Below are positions 1-4,678 of a stretch of 5,215 nucleotides of DNA, piece by piece. The notes under the pieces were generated by a model that saw only the letters and a list, made by a program, of their open reading frames with translations, did no database searches and was not told the DNA's origin. The first letter of the stretch is position 1. Each line of letters opens with the position of its first letter. Source of the DNA: Deltaproteobacteria bacterium (lineage in GTDB: Bacteria > Desulfobacterota > DSM-4660 > Desulfatiglandales > HGW-15); assembly GCA_030671095.1 (NCBI GenBank), contig DAOVAK010000245.1, forward strand, positions 1 through 5,215, written 5' to 3'. Made by a program: the position numbers and the translations under genes.

Positions 1-163
1 CCACATTAATCATCATCTGGAATTGGCGATTACCTATGAAAAGATGGGGGAAAAGGACCTTGCTGCCGCCGCGTACAACAAGGTCTTGGAACTCCCCATA
101 AAAGATGCGGACGATGAGGATCACAAAAAGGAGGCTGAAGAGCGGCTGAAGAAGATGGGGTGA
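1..163 (+). CDS. C-terminal end of a tetratricopeptide-repeat (TPR) type protein, 5' truncated by the window edge
   Basis: The frame beginning at base 2 is open from the window edge to a TGA at 161-163 and gives 53 residues. They start HINHHLELAITYEKMGEKD and end in the charged tail EEERLKKMG-like (EAEERLKKMG). The first part has the TPR helix A/helix B pattern: small and aromatic residues in LAITYEKMG, then LAAAAYNKVLEL. It is followed by the segment LPIKDADDEDHKKEAEERL, an acidic/basic capping helix of the kind that often closes TPR arrays. TPR proteins are protein-protein scaffolds; the specific partner cannot be told from a C-terminal fragment. The gene runs convergently towards the minus-strand block, and no T-rich hairpin follows the stop, so I cannot place a terminator. 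The short length makes the family call moderate, but the reading frame is convincing: coding-like composition and a natural end. Confidence 0.7.
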   Translation, partial: HINHHLELAITYEKMGEKDLAAAAYNKVLELPIKDADDEDHKKEAEERLKKMG

Positions 164-224
164 GCAGATATGGGTATTTCGAAACCATAGTGAATGAATT
201 AAATATCATGTCATGGCAACGCTT

Positions 225-262
225 GTCATTGCGACCCTCGATCCAGTCGGGGGGAAGCAATC
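225..262 (+). repeat. Dispersed repeat, copy 1 (GTCATTGCGA...GCAATC type)
   Basis: The copy begins GTCATTGCGA (225-234) and ends GAAGCAATC (254-262). Between them is a 7-bp stem, CCCTCGA (235-241) with TCGGGGG (247-253), closed by a 5-nt loop and including one G.T wobble. It shares its ends with the copies at 309-352 and 885-932, which lie in the opposite orientation. Repeats with these ends, roughly GTCATTGCGAGGAG...GACGAAGCAATC, are common between genes in several anaerobic bacterial lineages (recalled, not searched). This is the most degenerate of the three copies. Confidence 0.8.
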
Positions 263-268
263 TCTGAA

Positions 269-312
269 AATCCCCCCAACCCCCCTTTAGTAAAGGGGGG
301 CGAGGGGGGATT
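269..312. repeat. C-run/G-run palindromic element (AATCCCCCC...GGGGGGATT)
   Basis: The outer arms AATCCCCCC (269-277) and GGGGGGATT (304-312) are perfectly complementary. Inside them CCCCCCTTTA (280-289) and TAAAGGGGGG (291-300) are also perfectly complementary, around a single G. The linkers are AA on one side and CGA on the other. The whole is a two-tier dyad of 19 base pairs. It lacks the T-run expected of an intrinsic terminator on either strand, although it sits where a bidirectional terminator would be useful. It resembles the ATCCCCCC-type dispersed palindromes known from cyanobacteria and delta-proteobacteria (recollection). It overlaps the next repeat by a few bases. Confidence 0.85.
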
Positions 313-352
313 GCGTCGTCCTCCCGCTTTCGCGGGAGTCCTCGCAATGACC
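309..352 (-). repeat. Dispersed repeat, copy 2 (GTCATTGCGA...GCAATC type)
   Basis: Read on the minus strand it starts GTCATTGCGAGGA and ends GACGACGCAATC. The centre is a perfect 7-bp stem, CTCCCGC (321-327) with GCGGGAG (332-338), with a TTTC loop on the plus strand. It is inverted relative to copy 1, so the two copies and the C/G-run palindrome between them form one nested dyad across about 225-351. Confidence 0.85.
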
Positions 353-485
353 ATTTTCTATTGTCGTTCAATATGAATTGTGTGGACCGGATTCCCGCTG
401 GAGTTTTCCCCACACGAGATGTGCGGCGGTATCACATTTGGGGGTTCTAGTATTTGAAACGATGAGTGAATCTTAGAAATTGGTG

Positions 486-857
486 TTACAATTCTCCACT
501 TGTTGCCTTAAAGTAGGTGTCCTTGTCTATCTCTTCAATTTCCACCGTATAACTGCAATTTAGCTTCTCTAAAGAGCGGGCAAATTCCCCTTTGAGAAAA
601 GCCAGTATTTTTTCCCCCACAGCTTGTCGAATGCCTAAATCCCTGCCTTTGAAAATAGAGAGGGTCAAGTGGACAAAGGCGTTTGATTCTTGACCATCTG
701 CCACATAGAACTGCTGGTGAGGAATTGCACGACTTTTGATGTCAGAAAGGTTGAATGGGCCGTTTTCCACAAGCAAGGTATGAAGTCTTTTAAAGAAGTC
801 TTTGAAGTCCACCTCCTCCAGAATATTGTCTGAATATTCAAGGACAAAATGTGGCAT
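486..857 (-). CDS. 5-carboxymethyl-2-hydroxymuconate isomerase-like tautomerase (CHMI family)
   Basis: The 123-aa product begins MPHFVLEYSDNI, the hallmark start of the CHMI/HpaF branch of the tautomerase superfamily; E. coli HpaF, recalled as about 126 aa, starts MPHFIVECSDNI. Removal of Met exposes the N-terminal proline that acts as the catalytic base in this superfamily. Further matching blocks are IKSRA (40-44), ADGQESNAFVHLTLSI (53-68), GRDLGIRQ (71-78) and VEIEEI (105-110). In HpaF-type enzymes the reaction is 1,3-keto-enol isomerisation of 5-carboxymethyl-2-hydroxymuconate in homoprotocatechuate breakdown, in the cytoplasm, with a trimer as the usual form. Lys41 stands where I recall Arg in the E. 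coli IRSR motif, so substrate preference may differ. The start is supported by AAAGGGG (864-870) six bases upstream. No other homoprotocatechuate genes are visible, so the true substrate is open. Confidence 0.88.
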   Translation of the reverse strand: MPHFVLEYSDNILEEVDFKDFFKRLHTLLVENGPFNLSDIKSRAIPHQQFYVADGQESNAFVHLTLSIFKGRDLGIRQAVGEKILAFLKGEFARSLEKLNCSYTVEIEEIDKDTYFKATSGEL

Positions 858-862
858 TTAAT

Positions 863-870
863 TCCCCTTT
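863..870 (-). promoter_or_regulatory. Ribosome binding site of the tautomerase gene
   Basis: On the minus strand AAAGGGGA precedes the ATG at 857 with a spacer of about six bases. It supports this start, which is also fixed by the need for Pro directly after Met in the tautomerase family. Confidence 0.7.
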
Positions 871-884
871 CCCTGGTCACCTAG

Positions 885-932
885 AGATTGCTTCGTCGTC
901 CCCGACAAAGTCGGGGTCTCCTCGCAATGACA
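885..932 (-). repeat. Dispersed repeat, copy 3 (GTCATTGCGA...GCAATC type)
   Basis: On the minus strand it starts TGTCATTGCGAGGAGA and ends GACGACGAAGCAATC. The central 7-bp stem is CCCCGAC (900-906) with GTCGGGG (910-916) around AAA. It lies in the 116-bp gap between the 694-aa gene and the tautomerase gene, so it would be transcribed within their mRNA if they are co-expressed. It has the same orientation as copy 2 and is the closest of the three to the widespread consensus as I recall it. Confidence 0.85.
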
Positions 933-973
933 CTATGCGATATTCTTGAGTCCTGAATATAGGATACCCCCTT

Positions 974-3058
974 CTATGCCGATGCAAAGCAGATCGCGCA
1001 TTCATTAACAATTGACTCAGCCTTGGTCTGTAGTTCTAGCGCAAAAGCTTCGCCATGCTTTAATCCCTCTTCCACGGCTGAGAGGGTGTCATAATAGAGG
1101 TCCCAGGCAAGGCGTTCTTTTTCATACTGCTGCTTCAATTTGCTAGGGTCACCCCCAACAAATTTGAGAGCCCTCATAATGCGCTTTGCACCCGTCTGCA
1201 CGAATTCAAGTCCTTGATCCTTTCCATCCTCGTCAAAAAAGGATGCCGCCTTCAGAGCGAACCGAAGGTAGACAACAGTTGTTGGAATTTTGGATACAAA
1301 GCATCCTGTGAACGGGTCAATGGTCTCTTTCAGTTTTCCCACGTCATCAGCAAGCGCCTTGGCGTATGCGGAAAAGTAAAGGATGCGAACATAGTCACCC
1401 ACGAGTTTTCCCACATAAGCGGATTGCATGGCTTCCTGTGCAAATGCTTCCTTGTCGTGCTGCATAATAAGCCCATCTTTGTGGGCATATGCAGGCTTTG
1501 TCCCCGGATTGAGTAGGACAGAGAGGATGTATGCCTGATCCTCTGCCCGGCCTATGAACGATGGGGTAAATGGACGATAACGGCGGAGGCTATCAACAAG
1601 CATTCCGGTTGTTCCGCCAGTGACATGGATCCGTTGAATGCACGTTCTTTTGCCGTCCAATTCGTTCGTGTTATAGCGAGTCATCATTTCCGCTTCTGTG
1701 GAAAGGGCTTGGGGCAACGTGCTGAAGAAAAAGTATTCATCCGGATATAGGGATCGGTTCGGAAAGGGGACATCCGGGGTAAATAGGGACTTGCCCATGT
1801 CCTTCTGGTTCACGAGAGCGCCGGCTATCATGCCCAGTTCCACGGGTTGTCCGCTGGTATCCAAACCATGTGCTCCCCAGAGGGGCGTATTGAAATGTTC
1901 AAAAGCGGAAGCCCCCGTCTGCTGAACGAGTTCCTTTTGGGGAAAAACCTGATCCAGGTCGATCTTAAACGTGGCCTTTATTTCCGGTTGGATAAAGATG
2001 TTCCAGAAGGGGGCAATTGCCCTAAGGAAGCTGTAGTGCCTGCCATATTCTCCATCCACACCGAAAACGCTAAAGGGTTCTTTCTTATCTTTTAGGTCAA
2101 GGTAGTGCACGGCTGCTGGCAAGAGAATTTCATCAATGAGGCGCTGGGTATCTGCTTCGGTGAATACGTAAACTTCCATGTTTTTCAGTCTGTCTGAATG
2201 GACAAATGTTTCCTCGAGCCATCCCTTTGCAACCTGCTGAAGACCCCGGTGGGTCGAAGAGACTGACAACACGCAGACAGCTTTTGTATCCCGTGAGATA
2301 TTGCCGCGGCTGCGTTCGAACCCAAAGGCCGCTTCTAGGCCTCGGAGCCCATAAAGGACCTCGTTTTTTTCCGGTTCAACACCAAGCTGTATAGGGTGGT
2401 CATAAAAATAGAGCTGGGATTCACGAGAGATCTCTCGGAACTTTTTTTTAAGTGTGCGGGAGTATGAAAGTTCGTCTATCGATCTGGATGGGGGACAGAT
2501 GGTGAGCAGCACATTGGATGTGAAGAGTATCTGTCGGGCGGGATCGGTGATCGGGTTCTTGTTCAGCTCAGTAACAGTGATAGTCCGCTTGGCGCGTAGG
2601 GCCTCTATGTATTCTTGCTTATTTGACAGGATGCCCTTTGCTTCGGGGAAAAAGACGGACCAGATTTCTTCGGCAGCCTCCCGGGCATCTTTTCTGTTTT
2701 CTTGATTTGACAGCCATTCCGAAAGGCCTGCCAAGCGGTCGGCAAACTGTGAGTCCTGTTTGCAGACATCTTCGATTTCTTGACGAACCAGGGTTAATCC
2801 GGCAAGGTAAAATTGGGCCACGTCTGCCCATTGCTCTGAATCGACCATATGGGTAAGAAGCCGTTCTGCGCTCTCTGATGCAGGATGCCTCTCTCCTGAG
2901 AGACAAAGGAGAAAAGCAGCGTTCAGCGCCCGGACAACACCGGCGTCGTCTTTAGGCTCTTTGTCAAGTATCTCGTAGGGATCGAGGATGGAGAAGGTAT
3001 TTTCTCCCTCTCCTGGCTGAGTCAAGGTGGAGATAATTGATTGGAATTGTTCAATCAT
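974..3058 (-). CDS. Putative glycosyltransferase-A-fold protein with a helical N-terminal region
   Basis: This 694-aa soluble protein has no signal peptide or membrane segment. Residues 1-150 look all-helical and carry no motif I know. From about 175 a Rossmann-like alternation starts (ILFTSNVLLTICPPSRSIDEL; VCVLSVSSTHRGLQQ at 261-275; MEVYVFTEAD at 294-303). A segment then resembles GT-A enzymes: GEYGRHYSFLRAIAPFWN (336-353), then FKIDLDQVFP (364-373) with a candidate DxD metal/nucleotide-sugar motif at Asp367-Asp369. GGTTGMLVD (481-489) and GRAEDQAYIL (503-512) resemble the acceptor-side G..ED motif, and His534 could be the late metal ligand. The C-terminal 120 residues are helical. I infer transfer of a sugar from a nucleotide sugar; donor and acceptor are unknown. 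The ATG at 3058 has only a weak GAAG seven bases upstream, but the next Met is residue 71. It follows the DUF362 gene by 34 bp, implying co-transcription. The coding frame is certain; the enzyme class is moderate. Confidence 0.6.
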   Translation of the reverse strand: MIEQFQSIISTLTQPGEGENTFSILDPYEILDKEPKDDAGVVRALNAAFLLCLSGERHPASESAERLLTHMVDSEQWADVAQFYLAGLTLVRQEIEDVCKQDSQFADRLAGLSEWLSNQENRKDAREAAEEIWSVFFPEAKGILSNKQEYIEALRAKRTITVTELNKNPITDPARQILFTSNVLLTICPPSRSIDELSYSRTLKKKFREISRESQLYFYDHPIQLGVEPEKNEVLYGLRGLEAAFGFERSRGNISRDTKAVCVLSVSSTHRGLQQVAKGWLEETFVHSDRLKNMEVYVFTEADTQRLIDEILLPAAVHYLDLKDKKEPFSVFGVDGEYGRHYSFLRAIAPFWNIFIQPEIKATFKIDLDQVFPQKELVQQTGASAFEHFNTPLWGAHGLDTSGQPVELGMIAGALVNQKDMGKSLFTPDVPFPNRSLYPDEYFFFSTLPQALSTEAEMMTRYNTNELDGKRTCIQRIHVTGGTTGMLVDSLRRYRPFTPSFIGRAEDQAYILSVLLNPGTKPAYAHKDGLIMQHDKEAFAQEAMQSAYVGKLVGDYVRILYFSAYAKALADDVGKLKETIDPFTGCFVSKIPTTVVYLRFALKAASFFDEDGKDQGLEFVQTGAKRIMRALKFVGGDPSKLKQQYEKERLAWDLYYDTLSAVEEGLKHGEAFALELQTKAESIVNECAICFASA

Positions 3059-3092
3059 TGTTCGTCTTCACAGGAAGCTTGTGTTCAGAGAC

Positions 3093-3992
3093 CTAGATTA
3101 GAATGTCCTTCCCCCAACCCAGCTTGATCAGCTGGATGTGCTCAGCGCGGCTGTTGCCGAGCCCAAAGCGCGTATCCGCTGCTGCAATGTGACGAGGCGG
3201 CGGACTGATAGGTTTTTCTTCTCCAAAAAAGGTATTTCGTTTCGCCTGGATGATCCGGGCGCCCGTGGCATCCGCGGCCACAGGATCCGTGCTCACGATC
3301 AGTCCACAGTAAGGCCAGGTGTACCGGGAGCTAAAATGATGCGGTCCGATGCCATGGAATAGGGGTGTCAGCATCACCAGGATATTGAGGCGGGTTTTGC
3401 CTTTCACGTTCGGTAGCTGCCAGATGGCACCGAGTTTTTCGCATGCATTACCATGATACCTAAAGGGCCAGGAGACAAACATGATGTAGTTTTTCAGAAG
3501 GGTACCAAGGCCGGACCAGTGGTGAGTCCTCATTGGGCGTGCATTGATGAGGGCCGTGGCGCGCTCAAAAACAGGGTTCCCTCGCACGCCTCTGTCGTCG
3601 GCGTCAAAATTTTCTTCCTTGATGCCCGAATCCATGAGGCGCGTTTGGATCGCTTCCTCCAGGGCCCTGGGCGTGGGGAGATAGTGCCAGACGTTACTCT
3701 TGATACCCACAACGTCACTCGGTTTCACCAACTGTTTCCATGCGGATTCAGGGTCTGGGGCCTCGAGCAGGATAGTTACTGCTTGGTCTAGCATTTCCTG
3801 CAAAACATGGAACCGAGGTTGTCCGTGGCTGTCCAGGACCTTCTTATCGCGGACAAGCACGACACGGCTCTTTTCTGAAATTTTGGCGGAGGATTTTCCC
3901 ACCAGAGGCAATCCCATGAGGCTTCCCATGGCCACACAGGAACTGGCCCGCATGAAATCACGCCTGGTAATGACCTTTTTCTCGGTTGACAT
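3093..3992 (-). CDS. Tat-exported DUF362-family protein
   Basis: The 299-aa product starts MSTEKKVITRRDFMRASS, with the twin-arginine motif TRRDFMR at residues 9-15. A hydrophobic stretch (about 16-31) and a plausible cleavage after SSA (34-36) follow, so it should be folded in the cytoplasm and exported by the Tat system. DUF362 features are VVGIKSN (94-100), a THHWSGLGTLLKNY stretch (156-169) in place of the usual K.H...TG..KN segment, and STDPVAADATGARII (234-248), the family's most recognisable block. No four-cysteine Fe-S motif is present: beyond the signal region only Cys184 and Cys229 are seen, unlike DUF362 proteins fused to ferredoxin domains. The family's biochemistry is poorly defined; Tat export hints at a cofactor or cytoplasmic folding. 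The ATG at 3992 was chosen over an in-frame ATG at 4127 because it directly precedes the Tat signal and has a strong ribosome site. Confidence 0.85.
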   Translation of the reverse strand: MSTEKKVITRRDFMRASSCVAMGSLMGLPLVGKSSAKISEKSRVVLVRDKKVLDSHGQPRFHVLQEMLDQAVTILLEAPDPESAWKQLVKPSDVVGIKSNVWHYLPTPRALEEAIQTRLMDSGIKEENFDADDRGVRGNPVFERATALINARPMRTHHWSGLGTLLKNYIMFVSWPFRYHGNACEKLGAIWQLPNVKGKTRLNILVMLTPLFHGIGPHHFSSRYTWPYCGLIVSTDPVAADATGARIIQAKRNTFFGEEKPISPPPRHIAAADTRFGLGNSRAEHIQLIKLGWGKDILI

Positions 3993-4001
3993 GCGGTATA
4001 A

Positions 4002-4010
4002 CCCCCTTTC
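4002..4010 (-). promoter_or_regulatory. Ribosome binding site that fixes the start of the DUF362 gene
   Basis: On the minus strand GAAAGGGGG lies nine bases before the ATG at 3992. It places translation at MSTEKK, directly in front of the twin-arginine motif, and argues against the 45-codon longer in-frame version starting at 4127, whose extra residues look like translated repeat sequence. Confidence 0.75.
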
Positions 4011-4022
4011 CAGGAATCGACT

Positions 4023-4073
4023 CTCGCCCGCTGGTCCCGCGAACGGGATCCCCGCTTTGCTTCCACTGGCGAG
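4023..4073 (-). other. Stem-loop in the DUF362 leader region
   Basis: The outer arms CTCGCC (4023-4028) and GGCGAG (4068-4073) enclose a hairpin TCCCG (4035-4039), CGAA, CGGGA (4044-4048). On the minus-strand transcript the inner hairpin loop reads TTCG, and the inner stem can extend to 4033 and 4050 through one G.T pair. The structure ends about 30 bases before the start codon. No T-run follows, so it is not an intrinsic terminator. It may be a leader structure or another dispersed palindrome; I recognise no riboswitch consensus. Confidence 0.45.
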
Positions 4074-4163
4074 GCAAGCAGAGACGAGAGAAGAATTTTT
4101 GGACACGGGTTCCGTTTCACGGAACACGCAGATTTCATGGTTAATTCTTTAGGACTAATTAGC

Positions 4164-4227
4164 CACAGACCCGCCCGCCTCGCCTGAGAGAGCAGGCTCG
4201 CGATGGCGGGCAGGCACACACAGACCC
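4164..4227. repeat. Short palindromic element flanked by a 9-bp direct repeat
   Basis: CACAGACCC occurs at 4164-4172 and again at 4219-4227. Between them is a dyad with outer arms GCCCGCC (4173-4179) and GGCGGGC (4205-4211) and inner arms GCCTG (4182-4186) and CAGGC (4193-4197) around AGAGAG. The exact direct repeat on both sides is what a 9-bp target-site duplication would look like. There is no coding capacity, so this would be a very small non-autonomous element. Chance or period-9 local repetition could also generate the direct repeat. Confidence 0.55.
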
Positions 4228-4241
4228 AAGGGACAAGAATT

Positions 4242-4272
4242 TTAGACAGGATTTACAGGATGTCCAGGATTG
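4242..4272 (+). repeat. Imperfect 9-bp tandem repeat (ACAGGATTT-type), left block
   Basis: Three consecutive units, ACAGGATTT (4246-4254), ACAGGATGT (4255-4263) and CCAGGATTG (4264-4272), follow TTAG. TTAGACAGGAT (4242-4252) is repeated exactly in inverse orientation at 4615-4625, so this block may mark one end of a ~384-bp repeat module. Confidence 0.7.
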
Positions 4273-4308
4273 GATGCAAGGATCGCTGGAAACTCCGCTA
4301 CGCGGGGA

Positions 4309-4329
4309 TCCCAAGGCTGCGCCTTGGGA
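4309..4329. repeat. Perfect hairpin with 9-bp stem and 3-nt loop
   Basis: TCCCAAGGC (4309-4317) pairs perfectly with GCCTTGGGA (4321-4329) around TGC. A smaller hairpin precedes it: CCGC (4295-4298), TAC, GCGG (4302-4305). No T-run follows on either strand, so an intrinsic terminator is unlikely. It is probably part of the palindrome cluster that continues to 4445. Confidence 0.75.
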
Positions 4330-4331
4330 AC

Positions 4332-4445
4332 AATGGGAAGCCCTGGAGCACAAAAATAAGCCTGCCCGGTGGAATCCCCCAAAGGGGGTCCGCAGAGCGG
4401 AATTCAACTGGGCGAGCTCATTTTTGTGCCTCAAGGGTTCCCATT
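4332..4445. repeat. Large imperfect palindrome (~114 bp) with internal small hairpins
   Basis: The 36-base arm 4332-4367 matches the reverse complement of 4410-4445 at 29 of 36 positions by hand alignment. The best block is GCACAAAAAT (4348-4357) against ATTTTTGTGC (4420-4429), and both outer ends read AATGGGAA on their own strand. The similarity continues inward with GGTGGAATCC (4368-4377) against GGAATTCAACT (4399-4409), with one gap. The centre holds two hairpins, CCCCC (4376-4380) AAA GGGGG (4384-4388) and TCCGC (4389-4393) AGA GCGGA (4397-4401). No open frame here looks like a gene. The form fits a MITE-like or REP-like palindromic element, or a structured RNA. Confidence 0.7.
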
Positions 4446-4484
4446 TTTTCAAGCGATTCAACCAAGCCAGTTTCTTGAATATCA

Positions 4485-4502
4485 GCGTAATCTGCGTAAT
4501 CT
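4485..4502 (+). repeat. Perfect 9-bp tandem repeat (GCGTAATCT x2)
   Basis: GCGTAATCT occurs at 4485-4493 and 4494-4502, flanked by related degenerate units (ATATCA before, GTGGATCAG after). The 9-bp period is why open frames here read as repeating tripeptides. A degenerate relative, ACGCAGATTTCATGG, occurs in the opposite orientation near 4125-4139. Repeats of this kind are frequent between genes in several environmental bacterial lineages (recollection). Confidence 0.75.
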
Positions 4503-4597
4503 GTGGATCAGAATCCATTTCCAAGAGATATTTCAGCAAGAACCTTACCCCAGTGAGGCGCAGCCTTTCAAGCCCTCTGCTCTTTGAACTTTTTAAA

Positions 4598-4625
4598 TCC
4601 TTGAGATCTTGTCCATCCTGTCTAA
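4598..4625 (-). repeat. Imperfect 9-bp tandem repeat (ACAGGATGG-type), right block
   Basis: On the minus strand the block reads TTAG followed by ACAGGATGG, ACAAGATCT and CAAGGATTT. It is an inverted, diverged counterpart of the block at 4242-4272, and the outermost 11 bases, TTAGACAGGAT, are identical. Confidence 0.65.
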
Positions 4626-4631
4626 TGAATT

Positions 4632-4658
4632 CTCTGCAGCTCAGCGAGCTCTGTGAGA
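4632..4658 (+). repeat. Degenerate 9-bp tandem repeat (CTCTGCAGC-type)
   Basis: Three related units, CTCTGCAGC (4632-4640), TCAGCGAGC (4641-4649) and TCTGTGAGA (4650-4658), lie just downstream of the DUF6599 stop codon in its transcription direction. The similarity between units is partial. It is listed because it continues the 9-bp periodicity of the region with a different unit sequence. Confidence 0.45.
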
Positions 4659-4678
4659 GACAAAGATAGCAACAGAGA

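Larger units (their letters stand above)
164..485. other. Gene-free intergenic region between convergent genes, filled by dispersed palindromic repeats
   Basis: This 322-bp stretch lies between the stop of the TPR-type gene and the stop of the tautomerase gene. I see no credible coding frame. It holds two oppositely oriented copies of a GTCATTGCGA...GCAATC repeat (225-262 and 309-352) with a C/G-run palindrome between them (269-312). The remaining part (about 353-485) contains only a weak dyad near 400-425 (CACA/TGTG arms) and otherwise unremarkable AT-richer sequence. Open frames through this region translate the repeats and are not genes. Confidence 0.85.
3993..4678. other. 686-bp gene-free region: DUF362 leader and a mosaic of palindromes and 9-bp-period repeats
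   Basis: The region lies between the stop of the DUF6599 gene and the start of the DUF362 gene, both on the minus strand. I find no credible gene. From left to right it contains the DUF362 ribosome site and leader stem-loop, a palindrome bounded by a 9-bp direct repeat (4164-4227), a three-unit 9-bp repeat (4246-4272), small hairpins, a ~114-bp palindrome (4332-4445), a perfect 9-bp tandem (4485-4502) and two more 9-bp-period blocks (4598-4625, 4632-4658). Long open frames on both strands here encode low-complexity tripeptide-like repeats and reflect the period. I could not identify a convincing -10/-35 promoter for the DUF362 gene. Confidence 0.8.

Noticed and set aside
269..312. Intrinsic terminator for the TPR-type or tautomerase gene
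   Set aside because: The stem is strong, but neither strand has a T-run after it, and it is more than 100 bp from either stop codon. A dispersed palindrome is the better reading.
30..413. Open frame of 127 codons on the minus strand
   Set aside because: It overlaps the real TPR-type frame on the other strand and otherwise translates the palindromic repeats at 225-352 into a proline/arginine-rich string. There is no domain and no ribosome site.
225..932. CRISPR array
   Set aside because: The repeats occur in both orientations, are hundreds of bases apart in one case, vary internally, and have no regular spacers or cas genes.
936..973. Promoter for the tautomerase gene on the minus strand
   Set aside because: AT-rich TATATT-like sequence is present, but I could not pair it with a -35 at acceptable spacing, so it is not listed.
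3993..4127. Longer DUF362 reading starting at the ATG at 4127
   Set aside because: It would place 45 non-conserved residues before the Tat signal and would translate the leader stem-loop. The ATG at 3992 has a strong ribosome site at 4002-4010.
4159..4539. Minus-strand open frame of 126 codons reading QITQIT-type repeats
   Set aside because: The tripeptide repetition is the 9-bp repeat read in frame, and the rest is the large palindrome. Competing frames are equally open on both strands, which is typical of repeat sequence rather than a gene.
4203..4669. Plus-strand open frames across the repeat region
   Set aside because: They are shadows of the same repeats (ICVICGS-type strings) with no recognisable domain and no supporting start signal.
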